Assembly (NCBI GenBank): GCA_030848705.1
Contig: CM061244.1
Coordinates: forward strand, 112,269,111 to 112,333,110
From: Heracleum sosnowskyi
Lineage: Eukaryota; Streptophyta; Magnoliopsida; Apiales; Apiaceae
Direction of reading: 5' to 3'
DNA: 64,000 bases
Shown here one piece after another: positions 12,544 to 26,246 of the stretch (position 1 is its first letter; each line of letters opens with the position of its first letter). A program made the position numbers and the translations under genes. Under the pieces are notes generated by a model. The model was given only the letters and a program-made list of their open reading frames with translations. It made no database searches and was not told the DNA's origin.

Positions 12544-13078
12544 GAATAGAGGGACAACACGCTGATCAGAATTTACTTACACCTGCTAGTACTACTAAAC
12601 ACTATCCGCCGCTCATCTTACTCCATCTTTTAAGAAAAACTCAAATCTTGGAAATTTCAGAGAATGGGACAACCGGCTTCTGTTTCTCTTGGAGAAGCTA
12701 CTCAAGTGTTTTCACTTGTAAAAAATGACCGCTAGAGATTGACAGGAAGGACAGGGCAGCAGAGATTGAGACAAGCCCAACATGTGACCTGACCAGTTTT
12801 TTTTTTGCTTTCACTGTTTGGTAATGCCATTGTTCTCTTCCCCTGCTACACATCTTTCCACTTCTGTCACCTATACAAACTACCTCCGGATCCTTCGTAT
12901 TGTTCAACACAGAAAATATATTGGGCTAATTCTATCTTGGCCCAACCATCATTACCAAGGCCCAACCCACTCACTTTTCAAATACTATATAAAACAAAGC
13001 AGTAACACACTAACACGGCACATTAAGTAAACAACACTTTCAAGTTTCAACATCACCTCACCTCCCCAAACACAAAAA

Positions 13079-13598
13079 ATGTTCAGATTTGCTTGCCGCT
13101 GTGTAGTTGCTGGAACTCTTGCCGCCGGCAGCCGGAGAAGCCCAACTGCTCCTTCCACTACCCCTCCTCCCATCTCTCTTTACCGAGCCTACACCACCCC
13201 CACTACCCCTCCTTCCATCTCCCTTTACCGACCTTACACCACCTCAACTCCCCCTCCTCCCTTCTCCGGCGAGGTGAATTCCGGCACTAAAATGGAACGT
13301 GAATCTATCCATGACAGAGTTGTTAGAGCTCTTTCTGAGTTTGAGCAGGTAGTTATTATGTTATATGCTTGTATGTATTTGTTTATGTGATTTAGTTATG
13401 TGTTATATTTATGTTTTTTTTTGTTTTTAATCTTTCAAGAGCTGAAATGGAAAAGCATTCTTTGTCTTTGCCACTGTTTTGGGTGTGGCAAGTGTGTTGT
13501 GGATGGTTGGTTCGGCTATGAAAAAAATTATTGATATTTTTGCCGGCAAGAATACGGAGCAACGGATGGGCAAGCTCGAAAATATTGCGGAAAATTGA
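13079..13598 (+). pseudogene. Unit 10: truncated copy with exon 2 TGA
   Basis: P37A is private to this unit. The exon 2 TGA is present. Confidence 0.62.
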
Positions 13599-14133
13599 GA
13601 ATAGAGGGTCAACACGCTGATCAGAATTTACTTACACCTGCTAGTACTACTAAACACTATCCGCCGCTCATCTTACTCCATCTTTTAAGAAAAACTCAAA
13701 TCTTGGAAATTTCAGAGAATGGGACAACCGGCTTCTGTTTCTCTTGGAGAAGCTACTCAAGTGTTTTCACTTGTAAAAAATGACCGCTAGAGATTGACAG
13801 GAAGGACAGGGCAGCAGAGATTGAGACAAGCCCAACATGTGACCTGACCAGTTTTTTTTTTGCTTTCACTGTTTGGTAATGCCATTGTTCTCTTCCCCTG
13901 CTACACATCTTTCCACTTCTGTCACCTATACAAACTACCTCCGGATCCTTCGTATTGTTCAACACAGAAAATATATTGGGCTAATTCTATCTTGGCCCAA
14001 CCATCATTACCAAGGCCCAACCCACTCACTTTTCAAGTACTATATAAAACAAAGCAGTAACACACTAACACGGCACATTAAGTAAACAACACTTTCAAGT
14101 TTCAACATCACCTCACCTCCCCAAACACAAAAA

Positions 14134-14654
14134 ATGTTCAGATTGGCTTGCCGCTGTGTAGTTGCTGGAACTCTTGCCGCCGGCAGCCGGAGAAGCCCAA
14201 CTGCTCCTTCCACTACCCCTCCTCCCATCTCTCTTTACCGACCCTACACCACCCCCACTACCCCTCCTTCCATCTCCCTTTACCGACCTTACACCACCTC
14301 AACTCCCCCTCCTCCCTTCTCCGACGAGGTGAATTCCGGCACTAAAATTGAACGTGAATCTATCCATGACAGAGTTGTTAGAGCTCTTTCTGAGTTTGAG
14401 CAGGTAGTTATTATGTTATATGCTTGTATGTATTTGTTTATGTGATTTAGTTATGTGTTATATTTATGTTTTTTTTTTGTTTTTAATCTTTCAAGAGCCG
14501 AAATGGAAAAGCATTCTTTGTCTTTGCCACTGTTTTGGGTGTGGCAAGTGTGTTGTGGATGGTTGGTTCGGCTATGAAAAAAATTATTGATATTTTTGCC
14601 GGCAAGAATACGGAGCAACGGATGGGCAAGCTCGAAAATATTGCGGAAAATTGA
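14134..14654 (+). CDS. Unit 11: open truncated copy
   Basis: F4L and G64D are shared with unit 14, as is GGGTCAACAC at the unit start. Exon 2 is the open CGA type. Confidence 0.53.
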
Positions 14655-15190
14655 GAATAGAGGGACAACACGCTGATCAGAATTTACTTACACCTGCTAG
14701 TACTACTAAACACTATCCGCCGCTCATCTTACTCCATCTTTTAAGAAAAACTCAAATCTTGGAAATTTCAGAGAATGGGACAACCGGCTTCTGTTTCTCT
14801 TGGAGAAGCTACTCAAGTGTTTTCACTTGTAAAAAATGACCGCTAGAGATTGACAGGAAGGACAGGGCAGCAGAGATTGAGACAAGCCCAACATGTGACC
14901 TGACCAGTTTTTTTTTTTGCTTTCACTGTTTGGTAATGCCATTGTTCTCTTCCCCTGCTACACATCTTTCCACTTCTGTCACCTATACAAACTACCTCCG
15001 GATCCTTCGTATTGTTCAACACATAAAATATATTGGGCTAATTCTATCTTGGCCCAACCATCATTACCAAGGCCCAACCCACTCACTTTTCAAGTACTAT
15101 ATAAAACAAAGCAGTAACACACTAACACGGCACATTAAGTAAACAACACTTTCAAGTTTCAACATCACCTCACCTCCCCAAACACAAAAA

Positions 15191-15709
15191 ATGTTCAGAT
15201 TTGCTTGCCGCTGTGTAGTTGCTGGAACTCTTGCCGCCGGCAGCCGGAGAAGCCCAACTACTCCTTCCACTACCCCTCCTCCCATCTCTCTTTACCGACC
15301 CTACACCACCCCCACTACCCCTCCTTCCATCTCCCTTTACCGACCCTACACCACCTCAACTCCCCCTCCTCCCTTCTCCGGCGAGGTGAATTCCCCACTA
15401 AAATGGAACGTGAATCTATCCATGACAGAGTTGTTAGAGCTCTTTCTGAGTTTGAGCAGGTAGTTATTATGTTATATGCTTGTATGTATTTGTTTATGTG
15501 ATTTAGTTATGTGTTATATTTATGTTTTTTCTTGTTTTTAAACTTTCAAGAGCTGAAATGGAAAAGCATTCTTTGTCTTTGCCACTGTTTTGGGTGTGGC
15601 AAGTGTGTTGTGGATGGTTGGTTCGGCTATGAAAAAAATTATTGATATTTTTGCCGGCAAGAATACGGAACAACGGATGGGCAAGCTCGAAAATATTGCG
15701 GAAAATTGA
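15191..15709 (+). pseudogene. Unit 12: exon 1 frameshift and exon 2 TGA
   Basis: One base is lost near 15393-15397 (CCGGCAC to CCCCAC), shifting the frame at about codon 68. A24T is present. The exon 2 TGA is also present. Confidence 0.65.
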
Positions 15710-16244
15710 GAATAGAGGGACAACACGCTGATCAGAATTTACTTACACCTGCTAGTACTACTAAACACTATCCGCCGCTCATCTTACTCCATCTTTTAAG
15801 AAAAACTCAAATCTTGGAAATTTCAGAGAATGGGACAACCGGCTTCTGTTTCTCTTGGAGAAGCTACTCAAGTGTTTTCACTTGTAAAAAATGACCGCTA
15901 GAGATTGACAGGAAGGACAGGGCAGCAGAGATTGAGACAAGCCCAACATGTGACCTGACCAGTTTTTTTTTTGCTTTCACTGTTTGGTAATGCCATTGTT
16001 CTCTTCCCCTGCTACACATCTTTCCACTTCTGTCACCTATACAAACTACCTCCGGATCCTTCGTATTGTTCAACACAGAAAATATATTGGGCTAATTCTA
16101 TCTTGGCCCAACCATCATTACCAAGGCCCAACCCACTCACTTTTCAAGTACTATATAAAACAAAGCAGTAACACACTAACACGGCACATTAAGTAAACAA
16201 CACTTTCAAGTTTCAACATCACCTCACCTCCCCAAACACAAAAA

Positions 16245-16765
16245 ATGTTCAGATTTGCTTGCCGCTGTGTAGTTGCTGGAACTCTTGCCGCCGGCAGCCG
16301 GAGAAGCCCAACTGCTCCTTCCACTACCCCTCCTCCCATCTCTCTTTACCGACCCTACACCACCCCCACTACCCCTCCTTCCATCTCCCTTTACCGACCT
16401 TACACCACCTCAACTCCCCCTCCTCCCTTCTCCGACGAGGTGAATTCCGGCACTAAAATTGAACGTGAATCTATCCATGACAGAGTTGTTAGAGCTCTTT
16501 CTGAGTTTGAGCAGGTAGTTATTATGTTATATGCTTGTATGTATTTGTTTATGTGATTTAGTTATGTGTTATATTTATGTTTTTTTTTTGTTTTTAATCT
16601 TTCAAGAGCCGAAATGGAAAAGCATTCTTTGTCTTTGCCACTGTTTTGGGTGTGGCAAGTGTGTTGTGGATGGTTGGTTCGGCTATGAAAAAAATTATTG
16701 ATATTTTTGCCGGCAAGAATACGGAGCAACGGATGGGCAAGCTCGAAAATATTGCGGAAAATTGA
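16245..16765 (+). CDS. Unit 13: open truncated copy
   Basis: The only exon 1 change from the Ile72 consensus is G64D. Exon 2 has CGA and stays open to the joint stop. Confidence 0.54.
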
Positions 16766-17300
16766 GAATAGAGGGTCAACACGCTGATCAGAATTTACTT
16801 ACACCTGCTAGTACTACTAAACACTATCCGCCGCTCATCTTACTCCATCTTTTAAGAAAAACTCAAATCTTGGAAATTTCAGAGAATGGGACAACCGGCT
16901 TCTGTTTCTCTTGGAGAAGCTACTCAAGTGTTTTCACTTGTAAAAAATGACCGCTAGAGATTGACAGGAAGGACAGGGCAGCAGAGATTGAGACAAGCCC
17001 AACATGTGACCTGACCAGTTTTTTTTTTGCTTTCACTGTTTGGTAATGCCATTGTTCTCTTCCCCTGCTACACATCTTTCCACTTCTGTCACCTATACAA
17101 ACTACCTCCGGATCCTTCGTATTGTTCAACACAGAAAATATATTGGGCTAATTCTATCTTGGCCCAACCATCATTACCAAGGCCCAACCCACTCACTTTT
17201 CAAGTACTATATAAAACAAAGCAGTAACACACTAACACGGCACATTAAGTAAACAACACTTTCAAGTTTCAACATCACCTCACCTCCCCAAACACAAAAA

Positions 17301-17821
17301 ATGTTCAGATTGGCTTGCCGCTGTGTAGTTGCTGGAACTCTTGCCGCCGGCAGCCGGAGAAGCCCAACTGCTCCTTCCACTACCCCTCCTCCCATCTCTC
17401 TTTACCGACCCTACACCACCCCCACTACCCCTCCTTCCATCTCCCTTTACCGACCTTACACCACCTCAACTCCCCCTCCTCCCTTCTCCGACGAGGTGAA
17501 TTCCGGCACTAAAATTGAACGTGAATCTATCCATGACAGAGTTGTTAGAGCTCTTTCTGAGTTTGAGCAGGTAGTTATTATGTTATATGCTTGTATGTAT
17601 TTGTTTATGTGATTTAGTTATGTGTTATATTTATGTTTTTTTTTTGTTTTTAATCTTTCAAGAGCCGAAATGGAAAAGCATTCTTTGTCTTTGCCACTGT
17701 TTTGGGTGTGGCAAGTGTGTTGTGGATGGTTGGTTCGGCTATGAAAAAAATTATTGATATTTTTGCCGGCAAGAATACGGAGCAACGGATGGGCAAGCTC
17801 GAAAATATTGCGGAAAATTGA
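17301..17821 (+). CDS. Unit 14: open truncated copy
   Basis: F4L and G64D match unit 11. Exon 2 is open. The following unit pairs with unit 12, marking a three-unit offset duplication. Confidence 0.53.
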
Positions 17822-18357
17822 GAATAGAGGGACAACACGCTGATCAGAATTTACTTACACCTGCTAGTACTACTAAACACTATCCGCCGCTCATCTTACT
17901 CCATCTTTTAAGAAAAAGTCAAATCTTGGAAATTTCAGAGAATGGGACAACCGGCTTCTGTTTCTCTTGGAGAAGCTACTCAAGTGTTTTCACTTGTAAA
18001 AAATGACCGCTAGAGATTGACAGGAAGGACAGGGCAGCAGAGATTGAGACAAGCCCAACATGTGACCTGACCAGTTTTTTTTTTTGCTTTCACTGTTTGG
18101 TAATGCCATTGTTCTCTTCCCCTGCTACACATCTTTCCACTTCTGTCACCTATACAAACTACCTCCGGATCCTTCGTATTGTTCAACACAGAAAATATAT
18201 TGGGCTAATTCTATCTTGGCCCAACCATCATTACCAAGGCCCAACCCACTCACTTTTCAAGTACTATATAAAACAAAGCAGTAACACACTAACACGGCAC
18301 ATTAAGTAAACAACACTTTCAAGTTTCAACATCACCTCACCTCCCCAAACACAAAAA

Positions 18358-18878
18358 ATGTTCAGATTTGCTTGCCGCTGTGTAGTTGCTGGAACTCTTG
18401 CCGCCGGCAGCCGGAGAAGCCCAACTACTCCTTCCACTACCCCTCCTCCCATCTCTCTTTACCGACCCTACACCACCCCCACTACCCCTCCTTCCATCTC
18501 CCTTTACCGACCCTACACCACCTCAACTCCCCCTCCTCCCTTCTCCGGCGAGGTGAATTCCCCACTAAAATGGAACGTGAATCTATCCATGACAGAGTTG
18601 TTAGAGCTCTTTCTGAGTTTGAGCAGGTAGTTATTATGTTATATGCTTGTATGTATTTGTTTATGTGATTTAGTTATGTGTTATATTTATGTTTTTTTTT
18701 TGTTTTTAATCTTTCAAGAGCTGAAATGGAAAAGCATTCTTTGTCTTTGCCACTGTTTTGGGTGTGGCAACTGTGTTGTGGATGGTTGGTTCGTCTATGA
18801 AAAAAAATTATTGATATTTTTGCCGGCAAGAATACGGAGCAACGGATGGGCAAGCTCGAAAATATTGCGGAAAATTGA
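18358..18878 (+). pseudogene. Unit 15: frameshifts and exon 2 TGA
   Basis: It has the same one-base exon 1 loss and A24T as unit 12. Exon 2 also has TGA, S108T and an extra A in the A-run near 18800. Its 3' part matches that of unit 18. Confidence 0.65.
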
Positions 18879-19413
18879 GAATAGAGGGACAACACGCTGA
18901 TCAGAATTTAATTACACCTGCTAGTACTACTAAACACTATCCGCCGCTCATCTTACTCCATCTTTTAAGAAAAACTCAAATCTTGGAAATTTCAGAGAAT
19001 GGGACAACCGGCTTCTGTTTCTCTTGGAGAAGCTACTCAAGTGTTTTCACTTGTAAAAAATGACCGCTAGAGATTGACAGGAAGGACAGGGCAGCAGAGA
19101 TTGAGACAAGCCCAACATGTGACCTGACCAGTTTTTTTTTTGCTTTCACTGTTTGGTAATGCCATTGTTCTCTTCCCCTTCTACACATCTTTCCACTTCT
19201 GTCACCTATACAAACTACCTCCGGATCCTTCGTATTGTTCAACACAGAAAACATATTGGGCTAATTCTATCTTGGCCCAACCATCATTACCAAGGCCCAA
19301 CCCACTCACTTTTCAAGTACTATATAAAACAAAGCAGTAACACACTAACACAGCACATTAAGTAAACAACACTTTCAAGTTTCAACATCACCTCACCTCC
19401 CCAAACACAAAAA

Positions 19414-19939
19414 ATGTTCAGATTTGCTTTCCGCTGTGTAGTTGTTGGAACTCTTGCCGCCGGCAGCCGGAGAAGCCCAACTGCTCCTTCCACTACCCCT
19501 CCTCCCATCTCTCTTTACCGACCCTACACCACCCCCACTACCCCTCCTTCCATCTCCCTTTACCGACCTTACACCACCTCAACTCCCCCTCCTCCCTTCT
19601 CCGGCGAGGTGAATTCCGGCACTAAAATTGATCGTGAATCTATCCATGACAGAGTTGTTAGAGCTCTTTCTGAGTTTGAGCAGGTAGTTATTATGTTATA
19701 TGCTTGTATGTATTTGTTTATGTGATTTAGTTATGTGTTTTATTTATGTTTTTTTTTGTTTTTAATCTTTCAAGAGCCGAAATGGAAAAGCATTCTTTGT
19801 CTTTGCCACTGTTTTGGGTGTGGCAAGTGTGTTGTGGATGGTTGGTTCGTCTATGAAAAAAATTATTGATATTTTTGCCGGCAAGAATACGGAGCAACGG
19901 ATGGGCAAGCTCGAAAATATTGCGGAAAATTTAGAATAG
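19414..19939 (+). CDS. Unit 16: open truncated copy with two extra residues
   Basis: C6F, A11V and E73D are in exon 1; exon 2 has A116S. The joint reads AAT TTA GAA TAG, so the protein gains Leu-Glu before the stop. Confidence 0.53.
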
Positions 19940-20468
19940 AGGGACAACACGCTGATCAGAATTTACTTACACCTGCTAGTACTACTAAACACTATCCGCC
20001 GCTCATCTTACTCCATCTTTTAAGAAAAACTCAAATCTTGGAAATTTCAGAGAATGGGACAACCGGCTTCTGTTTCTCTTGGAGAAGCTACTCAAGTGTT
20101 TTCACTTGTAAAAAATGACCGCTAGAGATTGACTGGAAGGACAGGGCAGCAGAGATTGAGACAAGCCCAACATGTGACCTGACCAGTTTTATTTTTGCTT
20201 TCACTGTTTGGTAATGCCATTGTTCTCTTCCCCTGCTACACATCTTTCCACTTCTGTCACCTATACAAACTACCTCCGGATCCTTCGTATTGTTCAACAC
20301 AGAAAATATATTGGGCTAATTCTATCTTGGCCCAACCGTCATTACCAAGGCCCAACCCACTCACTTTTCAAGTACTATATAAAACAAAGCAGTAACACAC
20401 TAACACAGCACATTAAGTAAACAACACTTTCAAGTTTCAACATCACCTCACCTCCCCAAACACAAAAA

Positions 20469-20981
20469 ATGTTCAGATTTGCTTTCCGCTGTGTAGTTGT
20501 TGGAACTCTTGCCGCCGGAGAAGCCCAACTGCTCCTTCCACTACCCCTCCTCCCATCTCTCTTTACCGACCCTACACCACCCCCACTACCCCTCCTTCCA
20601 TCTCCCTTTACCGACCTTACACCACCTCAACTCCCCCTCCTCCCTTCTCCGGCGAGGTGAATTCCGGCACTAAAATTGATCGTGAATCTATCCATGACAG
20701 AGTTGTTAGAGCTCTTTCTGAGTTTGAGCAGGTAGTTATTATGTTATATGCTTGTATGTATTTGTTTATGTGATTTAGTTATGTGTTATATTTATGTTTT
20801 TTCTTGTTTTTAATCTTTCAAGAGCTGAAATGGAAAAGCATTCTTTGTCTTTGCCACTGTTTTGGGTGTGGCAAGTGTGTTGTGGATGGTTGGTTCGGCT
20901 ATGAAAAAAATTATTGATATTTTTGCCGGCAAGAATACGGAGCAACGGATGGGCAAGCTCGAAAATATTGCGGAAAATTGA
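20469..20981 (+). pseudogene. Unit 17: 7-bp deletion in exon 1 and exon 2 TGA
   Basis: Seven bases are missing at codons 17-19, between two GCCGG direct repeats. The frame shifts into a Leu/Pro-rich reading that stops after 63 codons. The exon 2 TGA is present. Confidence 0.66.
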
Positions 20982-21516
20982 CAATAGAGGGACAACACGC
21001 TGATCAGAATTTACTTACACCTGCTAGTACTACTAAACACTATCCGCCGCTCATCTTACTCCATCTTTTAAGAAAAACTCAAATCTTGGAAATTTCAGAG
21101 AATGGGACAACCGGCTTCTGTTTCTCTTGGAGAAGCTACTCAAGTGTTTTCACTTGTAAAAAATGACCGCTAGAGATTGACAGGAAGGACAGGGCAGCAG
21201 AGATTGAGACAAGCCCAACATGTGACCTGACCAGTTTTTTTTTTGCTTTCACTGTTTGGTAATGCCATTGTTCTCTTCCCCTGCTACACATCTTTCCACT
21301 TCTGTCACCTATACAAACTACCTCCGGATCCTTCGTATTGTTCAACACAGAAAATATATTGGGCTAATTCTATCTTGGCCCAACCATCATTACCAAGGCC
21401 CAACCCACTCACTTTTCAAGTACTATATAAAACAAAGCAGTAACACACTAACACAGCACATTAAGTAAACAACACTTTCAAGTTTCAACATCACCTCACC
21501 TCCCCAAACACAAAAA

Positions 21517-22038
21517 ATGTTCAGATTTGCTTGCCGCTGTGTAGTTGCTGGAACTCTTGCCGCCGGCAGCCGGAGAAGCCCAAATACTCCTTCCACTAAC
21601 CCTCCTCCCATCTCTCTTTACCGACCCTACACCACCCCCACTACCCCTCCTTCCATCTCCCTTTACCGACCTTACACCACCTCAACTCCCCCTCCTCCCT
21701 ACTCCGGCGAGGTGAATTCCGGCACTAAAATGGAACGTGAATCTATCCATGACAGAGTTGTTAGAGCTCTTTCTGAGTTTGAGCAGGTAGTTATTATGTT
21801 ATATGCTTGTATGTATTTGTTTATGTGATTTAGTTATGTGTTATATTTATGTTTTTTTTTTGTTTTTAATCTTTCAAGAGCTGAAATGGAAAAGCATTCT
21901 TTGTCTTTGCCACTGTTTTGGGTGTGGCAACTGTGTTGTGGATGGTTGGTTCGTCTATGAAAAAAAATTATTGATATTTTTGCCGGCAAGAATACGGAGC
22001 AACGGATGGGCAAGCTCGAAAATATTGCGGAAAATTGA
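21517..22038 (+). pseudogene. Unit 18: exon 2 TGA and A-run insertion
   Basis: T23N, A24T, T28N and F62Y are in exon 1. Exon 2 has the TGA and the extra A seen in unit 15. Confidence 0.62.
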
Positions 22039-22573
22039 GAATAGAGGGACAACACGCTGATCAGAATTTAATTACACCTGCTAGTACTACTAAACACTAT
22101 CCGCCGCTCATCTTACTCCATCTTTTAAGAAAAACTCAAATCTTGGAAATTTCAGAGAATGGGACAACCGGCTTCTGTTTCTCTTGGAGAAGCTACTCAA
22201 GTGTTTTCACTTGTAAAAAATGACCGCTAGAGATTGACAGGAAGGACAGGGCAGCAGAGATTGAGACAAGCCCAACATGTGACCTGACCAGTTTTTTTTT
22301 TGCTTTCACTGTTTGGTAATGCCATTGTTCTCTTCCCCTTCTACACATCTTTCCACTTCTGTCACCTATACAAACTACCTCCGGATCCTTCGTATTGTTC
22401 AACACAGAAAACATATTGGGCTAATTCTATCTTGGCCCAACCATCATTACCAAGGCCCAACCCACTCACTTTTCAAGTACTATATAAAACAAAGCAGTAA
22501 CACACTAACACAGCACATTAAGTAAACAACACTTTCAAGTTTCAACATCACCTCACCTCCCCAAACACAAAAA

Positions 22574-23099
22574 ATGTTCAGATTTGCTTTCCGCTGTGTA
22601 GTTGTTGGAACTCTTGCCGCCGGCAGCCGGAGAAGCCCAACTGCTCCTTCCACTACCCCTCCTCCCATCTCTCTTTACCGACCCTACACCACCCCCACTA
22701 CCCCTCCTTCCATCTCCCTTTACCGACCTTACACCACCTCAACTCCCCCTCCTCCCTTCTCCGGCGAGGTGAATTCCGGCACTAAAATTGATCGTGAATC
22801 TATCCATGACAGAGTTGTTAGAGCTCTTTCTGAGTTTGAGCAGGTAGTTATTATGTTATATGCTTGTATGTATTTGTTTATGTGATTTAGTTATGTGTTT
22901 TATTTATGTTTTTTTTTGTTTTTAATCTTTCAAGAGCCGAAATGGAAAAGCATTCTTTGTCTTTGCCACTGTTTTGGGTGTGGCAAGTGTGTTGTGGATG
23001 GTTGGTTCGTCTATGAAAAAAATTATTGATATTTTTGCCGGCAAGAATACGGAGCAACGGATGGGCAAGCTCGAAAATATTGCGGAAAATTTAGAATAG
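22574..23099 (+). CDS. Unit 19: open truncated copy with two extra residues
   Basis: It matches unit 16 at all variable sites I compared, including the Leu-Glu extension at the joint. Confidence 0.53.
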
Positions 23100-23628
23100 A
23101 GGGACAACACGCTGATCAGAATTTACTTACACCTGCTAGTACTACTAAACACTATCCGCCGCTCATCTTACTCCATCTTTTAAGAAAAACTCAAATCTTG
23201 GAAATTTCAGAGAATGGGACAACCGGCTTCTGTTTCTCTTGGAGAAGCTACTCAAGTGTTTTCACTTGTAAAAAATGACCGCTAGAGATTGACTGGAAGG
23301 ACAGGGCAGCAGAGATTGAGACAAGCCCAACATGTGACCTGACCAGTTTTATTTTTGCTTTCACTGTTTGGTAATGCCATTGTTCTCTTCCCCTGCTACA
23401 CATCTTTCCACTTCTGTCACCTATACAAACTACCTCCGGATCCTTCGTATTGTTCAACACAGAAAATATATTGGGCTAATTCTATCTTGGCCCAACCGTC
23501 ATTACCAAGGCCCAACCCACTCACTTTTCAAGTACTATATAAAACAAAGCAGTAACACACTAACACAGCACATTAAGTAAACAACACTTTCAAGTTTCAA
23601 CATCACCTCACCTCCCCAAACACAAAAA

Positions 23629-24142
23629 ATGTTCAGATTTGCTTTCCGCTGTGTAGTTGTTGGAACTCTTGCCGCCGGAGAAGCCCAACTGCTCCTTCCA
23701 CTACCCCTCCTCCCATCTCTCTTTACCGACCCTACACCACCCCCACTACCCCTCCTTCCATCTCCCTTTACCGACCTTACACCACCTCAACTCCCCCTCC
23801 TCCCTTCTCCGGCGAGGTGAAATCCGGCACTAAAATTGATCGTGAATCTATCCATGACAGAGTTGTTAGAGCTCTTTCTGAGTTTGAGCAGGTAGTTATT
23901 ATGTTATATGCTTGTATGTATTTGTTTATGTGATTTAGTTATGTGTTATATTTATGTTTTTTTTTTGTTTTTAATCTTTCAAGAGCCGAAATGGAAAAGC
24001 ATTCTTTGTCTTTGCCACTGTTTTGGGTGTGGCAAGTGTGTTGTGGATGGTTGGTTCGGCTATGAAAAAAATTATTGATATTTTTGCCGGCAAGAATACG
24101 GAGCAACGGATGGGCAAGCTCGAAAATATTGCGGAAAATTGA
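23629..24142 (+). pseudogene. Unit 20: 7-bp deletion in exon 1
   Basis: It has the same 7-bp loss as unit 17, but exon 2 is the CGA type. GAATTCC is changed to GAAATCC at 23822, a mark shared with unit 22. Confidence 0.65.
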
Positions 24143-24677
24143 GAATAGAGGGACAACACGCTGATCAAAATTTACTTACACCTGCTAGTACTACTAAACA
24201 CTATCCGCCGCTCATCTTACTCCATCTTTTAAGAAAAACTCAAATCTTGGAAATTTCAGAGAATGGGACAACTGGCTTCTGTTTCTCTTGGAGAAGCTAC
24301 TCAAGTGTTTTCACTTGTAAAAAATGACCGCTAGAGATTGACAGGAAGGACAGGGCAGCAGAGATTGAGACAAGCCCAACATGTGACCTGACCAGTTTTT
24401 TTTTTGCTTTCACTGTTTGGTAATGCCATTGTTCTCTTCCCCTGCTACACATCTTTCCACTTCTGTCACCTATACAAACTACCTCCGGATCCTTCGTATT
24501 GTTCAACACAGAAAATATATTGGGCTAATTCTATCTTGGCCCAACCATCATTACCAAGGCCCAACCCACTCACTTTTCAAGTACTATATAAAACAAAGCA
24601 GTAACACACTAACACAGCACATTAAGTAAACAACACTTTCAAGTTTCAACATCACCTCACCTCCCCAAACACAAAAA

Positions 24678-25203
24678 ATGTTCAGATTTGCTTGCCGCTG
24701 TGTAGTTGCTGGAACTCTTGCCGCCGGCAGTCGGAGAAGCCCAACTGCTCCTTCCACTACCCCTCCTCCCATCTCTCTTTACCGACCCTACACCACCCCC
24801 ACTACCCCTCCTTCCATCTCCCTTTACCGACCTTACACCACCTCAACTCCCCCTCCTCCCTTCTCCGGCGAGGTGAATTCCGGCACTAAAATTGATCGTG
24901 AATCTATCCATGACAGAGTTGTTAGAGCTCTTTCTGAGTTTGAGCAGGTAGTTATTATGTTATATGCTTGTATGTATTTGTTTATGTGATTTAGTTATGT
25001 GTTTTATTTATGTTTTTTTTTGTTTTTAATCTTTCAAGAGCCGAAATGGAAAAGCATTCTTTGTCTTTGCCACTGTTTTGGGTGTGGCAAGTGTGTTGTG
25101 GATGGTTGGTTCGTCTATGAAAAAAATTATTGATATTTTTGCCGGCAAGAATACGGAGCAACGGATGGGCAAGCTCGAAAATATTGCGGAAAATTTAGAA
25201 TAG
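24678..25203 (+). CDS. Unit 21: open truncated copy with two extra residues
   Basis: E73D and A116S are present, and the joint gives Leu-Glu before TAG. A silent change (AGC CGG to AGT CGG) is shared with unit 23. Confidence 0.53.
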
Positions 25204-25732
25204 AGGGACAACACGCTGATCAGAATTTACTTACACCTGCTAGTACTACTAAACACTATCCGCCGCTCATCTTACTCCATCTTTTAAGAAAAACTCAAAT
25301 CTTGGAAATTTCAGAGAATGGGACAACCGGCTTCTGTTTCTCTTGGAGAAGCTACTCAAGTGTTTTCACTTGTAAAAAATGACCGCTAGAGATTGACTGG
25401 AAGGACAGGGCAGCAGAGATTGAGACAAGCCCAACATGTGACCTGACCAGTTTTATTTTTGCTTTCACTGTTTTGTAATGCCATTGTTCTCTTCCCCTGC
25501 TACACATCTTTCCACTTCTGTCACCTATACAAACTACCTCCGGATCCTTCGTATTGTTCAACACAGAAAATATATTGGGCTAATTCTATCTTGGCCCAAC
25601 CGTCATTACCAAGGCCCAACCCACTCACTTTTCAAGTACTATATAAAACAAAGCAGTAACACACTAACACAGCACATTAAGTAAACAACACTTTCAAGTT
25701 TCAACATCACCTCACCTCCCCAAACACAAAAA

Positions 25733-26246
25733 ATGTTCAGATTTGCTTTCCGCTGTGTAGTTGTTGGAACTCTTGCCGCCGGAGAAGCCCAACTGCTCCT
25801 TCCACTACCCCTCCTCCCATCTCTCTTTACCGACCCTACACCACCCCCACTACCCCTCCTTCCATCTCCCTTTACCGACCTTACACCACCTCAACTCCCC
25901 CTCCTCCCTTCTCCGGCGAGGTGAAATCCGGCACTAAAATTGATCGTGAATCTATCCATGACAGAGTTGTTAGAGCTCTTTCTGAGTTTGAGCAGGTAGT
26001 TATTATGTTATATGCTTGTATGTATTTGTTTATGTGATTTAGTTATGTGTTATATTTATGTTTTTTTTTTGTTTTTAATCTTTCAAGAGCCGAAATGGAA
26101 AAGCATTCTTTGTCTTTGCCACTGTTTTGGGTGTGGCAAGTGTGTTGTGGATGGTTGGTTCGGCTATGAAAAAAATTATTGATATTTTTGCCGGCAAGAA
26201 TACGGAGCAACGGATGGGCAAGCTCGAAAATATTGCGGAAAATTGA
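25733..26246 (+). pseudogene. Unit 22: 7-bp deletion in exon 1
   Basis: The exon 1 deletion and GAAATCC mark match unit 20. Exon 2 is the CGA type. Confidence 0.65.

Larger units (their letters stand above)
13596..18818 (+). repeat. Three-unit offset duplication (units 11-12 and 14-15)
   Basis: Marks shared at an offset of 3,167 bp are GGGTCAACAC at the unit start, F4L, G64D, A24T and the one-base exon 1 deletion. The match fades in the 3' part of units 12 and 15 and at a few single bases. Confidence 0.6.
18563..23821 (+). repeat. Repeated 2.1-kb block inside the array (18563-20661 and 21723-23821)
   Basis: The two blocks are 3,160 bp apart and share all the rare variants I checked: S108T, the extra A in exon 2, GAATTTAATTAC, CCCCTTCTAC, AAACATATTG, the Leu-Glu joint, GACTGGAAGG, TTTTATTTTTGC, CAACCGTC and the 7-bp deletion. 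They diverge on the left at the CCCCAC frameshift and on the right at GAATTCC against GAAATCC. Confidence 0.75.

Noticed and set aside
15205..15501. 98-residue frame in units 12, 15 and 28
   Set aside because: It is the second frame of exon 1 joined to the true frame by the one-base deletion, and it starts at TTG. It is a frameshift product, not a separate gene.
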